Shown here one piece after another: positions 41,377 through 46,872 of a stretch of 46,872 nt of DNA. The translations under genes were made by a program, and so were the position numbers. Below the pieces are notes generated by a model. The model had not been told where the DNA came from and ran no database searches. It saw nothing but the letters and a program-made list of their open reading frames with translations. Position 1 is the first letter of the stretch. Every line of letters starts with the position of its first letter. This DNA is from a bacterium (GTDB lineage: Bacteria; Zhuqueibacterota; QNDG01; DSAB01): NCBI GenBank assembly GCA_011388275.1, contig DSAB01000056.1:1-46872 (forward strand), read 5' to 3'.

Positions 41377-41894
41377 CACCCTCCCTCCCTTTTCGGAACT
41401 GCCGGACCGTGTTTCATAACAGAATGCAACTGTTCCCAGGTTTCTTCCAGAGCTTCTGAAATGACTTTTGTATGACCGACGATGGGCATGAAGTTGGTAT
41501 CGCCTCCCCAGCGGGGGACAACATGAAAATGAAGATGTTCCTCTATTCCGGCTCCGGCCGTTCTTCCGATATTCATTCCGATATTGAACCCTTGTGGATG
41601 CATGACTTCACTGAGTGTTTTCTGCGAAAGATCGAGAAGGGCCATCAGTTCGAGTCGCGCCGGTTCAGACAGATCTTCAAGAGCCGCTGTATGCTGAAAA
41701 GGAACCACCATCAAATGGCCGTTATTATACGGATAACGATTCATGATGATATAAACATGCCGCCCTCTGTAAAGGATCAGATTCTTCCTGTCATCGGATT
41801 CAGAAGGCTTGGTGCAAAATATACAGCCCTCCTCTTTTCTCGTATTTTTAATATATTCGATCCGCCACGGAGCCCACAGGATGGCATCATCCAC
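41376..41894 (-). CDS. HIT family nucleotide hydrolase/transferase
   Basis: This 172-residue protein contains LWAPWRIEYI and GCIFC (metal-binding Cys pair) near the N-terminus, NGHLMVVPF, and the histidine triad HLHFHVVPRW (HxHxHxx) near 120-130. It belongs to the FHIT/AP4A-phosphorylase-like branch, acting on dinucleotides or AMP conjugates. I chose a GTG start at 41894 because it gives the usual N-terminus. The open frame continues upstream into the EF-G-like gene and is a shadow there. Confidence 0.9.
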   Translation of the reverse strand: MDDAILWAPWRIEYIKNTRKEEGCIFCTKPSESDDRKNLILYRGRHVYIIMNRYPYNNGHLMVVPFQHTAALEDLSEPARLELMALLDLSQKTLSEVMHPQGFNIGMNIGRTAGAGIEEHLHFHVVPRWGGDTNFMPIVGHTKVISEALEETWEQLHSVMKHGPAVPKREGG

Positions 41895-41916
41895 CCTGTC
41901 GTCCGGCCGGCATTTC

Positions 41917-44007
41917 CTATTTCTCCGCTTCACGCTCTTTCTCCGCTTTGGCTTCTTCAATGATCCGCGCCTCCAGTTCTCTGGGAACCGGCTCATAATG
42001 GGAAAAAGACCGGCTGTAAATACCGCGTCCGGAGGTAATGGATCGAAGGGTTGTCGCATACCGGTCCAGATCGGCCAGGGGAACCTGTGCCTTGATAATC
42101 TGGAAACGGCCCTGAGTGTCCATGCCCATGATTTTTCCCCGCCTGCTGGAAAGATCTCCCATAACGTCGCCCATGCAGGTCTCGGGAACTTTAACCTCTA
42201 CGTTGTAAATGGGTTCCAGCAGGATGGGCCTGGCCTTGAGAAAGCAACTTTTAAACACTTCTCTCCCGGCTGTCTGAAAAGCGATCTCCTTGGAATCCAC
42301 CGGATGCTCCTTGCCGTCATACACAATGGCTTTGACATCCACCACTTTATACCCGGCCAGGGGTCCCTCTACCAGAACGTGTTTGATTCCTTTCTCAATA
42401 GCGGGTATGAAGACTCCGGAAATGGATCCTCCCTTGACTTCATTTTCAAACGCGAAACCTTCTCCGCGGTCCATGGGTTCAATGCGCATCCAGACTTCCG
42501 CGAACTGTCCGGCACCGCCTGTCTGTTTTTTATGACGGTACTTGTCATCCGATTTGGCGGTAATGGTTTCCCGGTAGGGGACTTTGGGCCGTCTTTCGTC
42601 GACTTCGACACCGAACCGCTCTTTCAGTTTCTTGATGATCACTTTCAGATGCAGCTCACCCTGTCCCGAGATAATGGTCTGACGGAGTTCGGCATCATTC
42701 ACAATAGTAAAACTGGGGTCTTCATCATGCAGCACATGCAGTCCGTTGGATATTTTTTCTTCATCGCCCCGGCTCTTCGGACTGATCGCCACACTGATTA
42801 CCGGATCCGGAAATTGAATGGGCTTCCACACGATGGGATCGCGTTTGTCACACAAGGTATCGCCTGTGGATGTATGCTTCAGCTTGACCAGAGCGCCGAT
42901 ATCGCCGGCTTTCAATTGTCCAATCTCTTTCCGGTTTCTTCCATTGAGAAAATAGATCTGTCCAATCTTCTCGGTTTCCTGCTGCGTACTGTTCAAAACC
43001 TCGTTCCCGGACTGAATCGTCCCGGAATACATGCGAATCAGTGAAAGTTCTCCGACATGGGCTTCTGAAATCGTCTTGAAAACCAGCCCGCTCATCGGTT
43101 GGTCGGTTGACGCGGTTCTTTCCAGTTCCTCCTGAGATTTGAGTTTGTTGCCCTTCGGCACCGGTCGGTCGGAAGGGCCTGGCCCGTATTTACCGATGAA
43201 ATCGAGAAGCGTCTTGATACCCAGATTTCTGAAAGCGGCACCACCCAGGAGAGGTTTGATCACACCGGACGCGATTCCCTTATGCAGCCCCTGAACGAGC
43301 TGCTCATCCGTCAGTGTTCCGGCTTCAAAATAGGATTCCAGAAGGGTGTCATCGCTTTCGGCTGCGGCTTCAATCAGTTTGTCACGAGTCTCGACAGCCC
43401 TCGCCTTGAACTCTTCGGGTATCTCGACCGAAGTGACTTTGCCGTCGCTCTCCAGGGTAAGAAGTTTCATGGAAAGACAATCCACTATTTTATTAAATCC
43501 TTCCCCGGAATTAACCGGAAACTGAACGGCCACCACTCCGTTGCCGTATCGGTCACGAGCGGAATTCAGGGTCTTCTCGAAATCAGCGTGTTCATTATCC
43601 AGACGGTTGGCGAAAAAGAGAAGGGGGATCTTGTATTCATCGGCAAATTCGATGGCCATCTCGGTTCCCACTTCAATGCCTTCGATGCTGTTCAATACAA
43701 CAACCGCAAGGTCGGCTACTCTCAGACTGGCTTTGGTGTCACCGATGAAATCCGAATATCCGGGTGTATCCAGGATATTCATCTTCCATTCCTTCCATTC
43801 ACCCTGAAGCAGCGAAGTGCTGATCGAGATCTTTCGCTCGATCTCGTCCGGATGATAATCGGACTGAGTGGTTCCATCGTCTATGGTTCCCATTCGATTG
43901 ATCTCGCCCATATTAAAAACAAGCGCCTCCGCCAGTGTTGTCTTGCCGCATCCGCCGTGGCCTATAAGCACCATGTTTCGAATCTTGTCCACCATAAAAT
44001 CCTTCAC
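41917..44007 (-). CDS. elongation factor G-like GTPase
   Basis: This 696-residue five-domain translational GTPase has IGHGGCGKTTLAEAL (G1), DTPGYSDFIGD (G3, with Tyr where EF-G has His) and ANRLDNEHADF (G4, Arg in place of Lys of NKxD). The later domains carry GQGELHLKVIIKKLKERFG and a C-terminal LSSRRGKIMGMDTQGRFQIIKAQVPL. It resembles the EF-G2 paralogues, often secondary in function to true EF-G, rather than fusA itself. The GTG at 44007 has AAGGAGG 6 nt upstream; an ATG at 43995 is an alternative. Confidence 0.9.
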   Translation of the reverse strand: MKDFMVDKIRNMVLIGHGGCGKTTLAEALVFNMGEINRMGTIDDGTTQSDYHPDEIERKISISTSLLQGEWKEWKMNILDTPGYSDFIGDTKASLRVADLAVVVLNSIEGIEVGTEMAIEFADEYKIPLLFFANRLDNEHADFEKTLNSARDRYGNGVVAVQFPVNSGEGFNKIVDCLSMKLLTLESDGKVTSVEIPEEFKARAVETRDKLIEAAAESDDTLLESYFEAGTLTDEQLVQGLHKGIASGVIKPLLGGAAFRNLGIKTLLDFIGKYGPGPSDRPVPKGNKLKSQEELERTASTDQPMSGLVFKTISEAHVGELSLIRMYSGTIQSGNEVLNSTQQETEKIGQIYFLNGRNRKEIGQLKAGDIGALVKLKHTSTGDTLCDKRDPIVWKPIQFPDPVISVAISPKSRGDEEKISNGLHVLHDEDPSFTIVNDAELRQTIISGQGELHLKVIIKKLKERFGVEVDERRPKVPYRETITAKSDDKYRHKKQTGGAGQFAEVWMRIEPMDRGEGFAFENEVKGGSISGVFIPAIEKGIKHVLVEGPLAGYKVVDVKAIVYDGKEHPVDSKEIAFQTAGREVFKSCFLKARPILLEPIYNVEVKVPETCMGDVMGDLSSRRGKIMGMDTQGRFQIIKAQVPLADLDRYATTLRSITSGRGIYSRSFSHYEPVPRELEARIIEEAKAEKEREAEK

Positions 44008-44031
44008 AGGCGTCCTCCTTGAATTAGCAAT

Positions 44032-45564
44032 TTAGTGTTTTCTATATACATTCATCAACAGATTCTTCACCCTTTCACGCTGGATCCGGCCGTTGGGTCC
44101 CCGTGGCAGTGTTTCACAAAAATGAACTTTTTTCGGACATTTATACGCCGCGATTCGCTCCCTGGCGTATTCAATGATCTCTTTTTCCGTGATATCCTCT
44201 CCGTTCCTTGGGATCACGCAGGCATAAATTTCTTCACCATAAATCTTGTCCGGCAAACCAACGACCGCAACATCAGAAACTCCCGGATGACCGGCGATAA
44301 ATTTCTCCACCTCCCTCGGGTAAACACTGAATCCGCTCTTGATAATCACGGCCTTCTTGCGAACCACGACAGCGGCATAGCCGTCTTCATGAAGCAAAGC
44401 CAGATCACCGGTATGCAGCCAGCCGTCGCGAAGCGTTTTCTCCGTGGCGGCAGGACGGTTCAAATAGCCTTTCATCACATTCGGCCCTCTGACAAGGATC
44501 TCACCGATCTGTCCCGCCCTGATTTCCTCCCCGCTTTCATCCACAATTTTCAGATCGATTCCGGGCAGGGTAAGACCGATGGATCCGGCCTTGCGCTCGC
44601 GGTTGGTACTGTTCAGAGTGACCAGAGAGCAGGCTTCGGTCAATCCATACCCTTCGAGGACGGCTGTCTTGAATCGTGATTCAAAGAGCTCAAGAACCTC
44701 CTGTTTGAGTGAATCCCCTGAAGACAAACAAAGCCTGACCGACTGAAAAAACGTACTTTTCTCACCGCTGATTTCCAGAATTTCCTGAAACATCGCAGGC
44801 ACACCGATGAAACAGGTGCATCGTTCCTGCTCCAGAATTCGTATCCATCCGCCGGCATCAAAATACGGATGGAGCACCAATCGGGCCCCGACCTTGAGAA
44901 ATGTTCCCATAACCAGGGTTTGACCCAGCGCCTGGCTGAATGGAAGTATCGCCGGCACGGAATCATCGGGGCCGATTTTAAGAAAAGAAGCCAGAATTTC
45001 CACACTGCTTCGAATATTGCCATGGCTCAGTTCGGCTCCTTTGGCCGTACCCGTCGTCCCCGCCGTATACATGACAACCGCGGTCCAGTCGTCATCGACT
45101 TCCACGTTTTCGGCGGAAGGCTCGCTGGTCTCCATTAAATAATTGACACGTGTTTCATTGGGTCCGGCTCTTTCGCCCAAAACCAGCATGTGTTTGCAAT
45201 GTTCCAGGTCGCGCACGGCTTCCACCACTTTGTCCCGATATCCCTCCCAAAACAGAATGCCGCTGACTTCGGAATCTTCCAAAAGGATATGGATTTCCGG
45301 AGACATGCTCGCAACAGGAACCGGAACGAGAACAATGCCCAGCTTCAAACAGGCCAGAAAAGCCATGGGATAGTGCGGAATGTTCGGCAGCATCACAGCG
45401 ATCCGCTCACCCTTTTGCAATCCCAGACGCTGAAGCCCGGTAGCCAGACGGCCGGCCGCATCGATCAGCGTCGAGTAAGACACGTGGTTTTGATTAAAGG
45501 TCAGTGCTGTATGATCGGAATATTGCAAGCCGGATTCTTCGAAAACCTGATACAGATTACCCAC
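44032..45564 (-). CDS. ANL-superfamily (acyl-CoA ligase-like) protein
   Basis: This 510-residue AMP-binding enzyme has MYTAGTTGTAKGAELSH (P-loop), EGYGLTEACS, WLHTGDLALLHEDGY and VVVRKKAVIIKSGFSVYPREVE. The fold fits a long- or medium-chain acyl-CoA ligase. The invariant A10 lysine of the C-terminal core, normally PxxxxGK, is Arg (LPRGPNGRIQRE), confirmed at codon level (CGG). This makes adenylation weak or changed. The GTG start has AAAGGAG 7 nt upstream and overlaps lipA by 8 nt, so it is coupled to lipA. Confidence 0.9.
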   Translation of the reverse strand: MGNLYQVFEESGLQYSDHTALTFNQNHVSYSTLIDAAGRLATGLQRLGLQKGERIAVMLPNIPHYPMAFLACLKLGIVLVPVPVASMSPEIHILLEDSEVSGILFWEGYRDKVVEAVRDLEHCKHMLVLGERAGPNETRVNYLMETSEPSAENVEVDDDWTAVVMYTAGTTGTAKGAELSHGNIRSSVEILASFLKIGPDDSVPAILPFSQALGQTLVMGTFLKVGARLVLHPYFDAGGWIRILEQERCTCFIGVPAMFQEILEISGEKSTFFQSVRLCLSSGDSLKQEVLELFESRFKTAVLEGYGLTEACSLVTLNSTNRERKAGSIGLTLPGIDLKIVDESGEEIRAGQIGEILVRGPNVMKGYLNRPAATEKTLRDGWLHTGDLALLHEDGYAAVVVRKKAVIIKSGFSVYPREVEKFIAGHPGVSDVAVVGLPDKIYGEEIYACVIPRNGEDITEKEIIEYARERIAAYKCPKKVHFCETLPRGPNGRIQRERVKNLLMNVYRKH

Positions 45565-46462
45565 CGGATGTCTCCTTTATCCTTCCAATTATCTCATCGG
45601 CATTGTAGGAACTCCGCACAAAGGGACCGGCATGCACCCAGCGAATTCCCAGGGCCCTCGCCCTGGAGGCCGCTGTCTGGAAGGCTTCGGGATGAATATA
45701 CTCAACAACCGGAACGCTGGTTTGAGAAGGAGCCAGATACTGCCCCAGGGTCAACACATCACAGCCCGCATTCGCCAGATCACCAAATACTCGAACCAGC
45801 TCGTTGAGATTCTCTCCCAAACCAAGCATGAGTCCGGATTTGGAGATAATTCCGGGACGAATTTTTTTACTTCGGGCCAAAACCTGCAAAGAGCGCCGGT
45901 AGTCGGCCTCGGGACGTATTTGAGGATACAGACGCGGTATGGTTTCCAGATTATGATTCAGAATATCCACTCCGCTCTGCAGAACAATCTCCAATAATTC
46001 GCTGCGTCCTAGAAAATCGGGAATCAACACTTCCACCGAGGTTTCCGGGCATCGGTCTCGAACGGCCCGCACTGTCGCGGCGAACTGCCCTGCGCCGCCG
46101 TCTGTCAGATCATCCCGGGTGACTGAAGTGATCACCACATGTTTCAGCTTGAGTGACGCCGTTACTTCCGCGATATGTTCGGGTTCCTGAATGTCAACCG
46201 GTTCCGGAACTCCCTTGCTGATCCCGCAGAAACCGCAATGACGTGTACACACATTCCCCAGTATCATGAAGGTTGCTGTGGGTTTCGAAAAACATTCGGA
46301 AATATTGGGACACCCTGCCGACTGGCAGACGGTATGCAGATGTTTTTCCCTTAATATTTTCTTGAGCCGCAGCACCTGTTCCGTATCCCGCTTCTCCCGC
46401 CGCATCCACGTTGGAAGCCTGCGTGCCGGTGTGCCGCCGGCCTGTACGTCGATCCTTTCCAT
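45557..46462 (-). CDS. lipA: lipoyl synthase
   Basis: This 301-residue radical-SAM enzyme inserts two sulfurs into octanoyl domains. It has both cluster motifs: the auxiliary CQSAGCPNISEC (Cx4Cx5C) and the radical-SAM CTRHCGFC (Cx3Cx2C). The C-terminal serine motif is RSSYNAD. Length is normal. The ATG has no clear ribosome site; instead a promoter ends 8 nt before it, which suggests a leaderless mRNA. It heads the long minus-strand gene run. Confidence 0.97.
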   Translation of the reverse strand: MERIDVQAGGTPARRLPTWMRREKRDTEQVLRLKKILREKHLHTVCQSAGCPNISECFSKPTATFMILGNVCTRHCGFCGISKGVPEPVDIQEPEHIAEVTASLKLKHVVITSVTRDDLTDGGAGQFAATVRAVRDRCPETSVEVLIPDFLGRSELLEIVLQSGVDILNHNLETIPRLYPQIRPEADYRRSLQVLARSKKIRPGIISKSGLMLGLGENLNELVRVFGDLANAGCDVLTLGQYLAPSQTSVPVVEYIHPEAFQTAASRARALGIRWVHAGPFVRSSYNADEIIGRIKETSGG

Positions 46463-46663
46463 AAATAAATATATTAAGAAATTGTTTGATGATAATCAAG
46501 TGAAACAATAAAAAAGCCGAATTTTACGATTCGCCGGCCGAAAGGTAAAACACGTCATTCAACCTGAATGATTCACAGATCTTTGAGTGAAATAAGAAGT
46601 TTCGGGAATGACAGCCCCCGACTCGTCCTTCCCGCTGTCGGATTCATGAATAATCCAGGCTAA
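46463..46663. other. intergenic region before lipA and the right-end repeat
   Basis: Apart from the lipA promoter I see no gene. On the minus strand 46510-46535 contains GGCGAATCGTAAAATTCGGC followed by T6, a weak terminator-like hairpin that could stop read-through from the right. At 46646-46663 lies ATGAATAATCCAGGCTAA, related to the end motif GTGAATTATTCAGGCTAA at 46743-46760. Confidence 0.4.
46471..46499 (-). promoter_or_regulatory. promoter of lipA, predicted leaderless
   Basis: On the minus strand TTGATT (46499-46494), 17 nt, and TAATAT (46476-46471). Only 8 nt separate the -10 box from the ATG, so transcription should start at or within two bases of the start codon. Confidence 0.65.
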
Positions 46664-46756
46664 CCCGAATAATTCACGGAACTGTTGAGAGTCAAATAAA
46701 ATCATATAAAACAATGATTTTATTTGACTCATAATTCTATTTGTGAATTATTCAGG
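46664..46756. mobile_element. 93-bp hairpin element with terminal inverted repeats
   Basis: CCCGAATAATTCAC (46664-46677) and GTGAATTATTCAGG (46743-46756) match in 13 of 14 positions when inverted. Between them is a perfect 16-bp palindrome (46689-46704 with 46715-46730). The outer flanks both read CAGGCTAA. The inner 46661-46735 is the inverted copy of window bases 1-75. This looks like a MITE-like element or the 3' end of an insertion sequence. Confidence 0.6.
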
Positions 46757-46872
46757 CTAAATAAAAAAACGACGCTTTCGAAGTTTTTTATTGAGAGCCT
46801 CTCTTAATTTTTCAGCCGCCCGGGTTCCGCTCAGCATGATCTCTTCATGCTTGTGAAAATCCATCAGCTGGA
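46757..46872 (-). CDS. C-terminal end of an unidentified protein (possible transposase), partial
   Basis: The minus strand is open from the window edge to a TAG at 46757-46759. The last residues include MDFHKHEEIMLSGTRAAEKL and then a very basic tail ending RKRRFFI. I do not recognise a family. Its stop lies within the repeat-end motif, and a copy of the same repeat sits at the left window edge, so it may be the 3' end of an IS transposase. Only 38 residues are visible. Confidence 0.4.
   Translation of the reverse strand, partial: QLMDFHKHEEIMLSGTRAAEKLREALNKKLRKRRFFI

Noticed and set aside
1-46872. The whole window as one composite transposon or genomic island
   Set aside because: The content is housekeeping and envelope genes, with no integrase or cargo. 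Matching ends are better explained by two copies of a dispersed repeat at assembly breaks.

Overview
The window is a bacterial chromosomal segment of about 47 kb with ordinary cellular genes. It most likely comes from the FCB (Fibrobacteres-Chlorobi-Bacteroidetes and relatives) assemblage. Two large secreted enzymes end in a PNPFN-type C-terminal sorting domain of the type IX secretion kind. There is also a tricorn protease, an OmpA-type outer-membrane protein, tandem secreted amidohydrolases and ECF sigma/anti-sigma cassettes. A precise phylum cannot be fixed from sequence reading alone. No prophage, CRISPR array or plasmid replication gene was seen.

Left part (1-9942). The window opens inside a repeat whose perfect 75-bp inverted copy lies at 46661-46735. 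Next come tRNA-Glu(TTC) and tRNA-His(GTG) on the minus strand with their own promoter and terminator, a small membrane protein, and unusual non-coding tracts made of degenerate 7-nt repeats. Two consecutive plus-strand cassettes follow, each coding an ECF sigma factor, a zinc-finger transmembrane anti-sigma factor and a secreted effector. The first effector is a coiled-coil protein with a duplicated domain; the second is a DUF4097-type beta-helix. After a 0.58-kb intergenic region with a possible small RNA comes an OmpA-family protein with a near-consensus promoter, then a DUF2809 membrane protein and a small Rho_N-like protein.

Middle part (9992-21660, all minus strand). This holds a Mth938-like protein, queH, thiD, a 2[4Fe-4S] ferredoxin, a PP-loop tRNA-thiolation-like protein overlapping a P-loop/Asp23-like fusion, an S9 peptidase, a class II photolyase, a ferritin-like protein, TspO, a DUF1295 protein and a DhaL-DegV (FakA-FakB-like) fusion. 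The photolyase-ferritin-TspO-DUF1295 set looks like a photo-oxidative stress module.

Right part (21930-46462, all minus strand, largest gap about 90 bp). The block starts at lipA and runs through an acyl-CoA-ligase-like protein, an EF-G-like GTPase, a HIT protein, two secreted cyclophilins, fhs, a membrane SpoIIE-type phosphatase, a CoA-binding protein, a flavin reductase and rlmB. It ends in an extracytoplasmic proteolysis group: a C1 cysteine peptidase, an M23-type protein, three amidohydrolases (two without the metal ligands) and a tricorn protease. The window closes with a hairpin-bearing repeat and the C-terminal end of a reading frame that may be a transposase.

The best candidates for new biology are: (i) the one-active/two-inactive amidohydrolase trio next to tricorn; (ii) the heptanucleotide tracts; (iii) the paired ECF cassettes with a shared promoter motif; (iv) an ANL ligase lacking the catalytic lysine; (v) the membrane-domain/SpoIIE fusion; (vi) the P-loop-Asp23/PP-loop overlapping pair.
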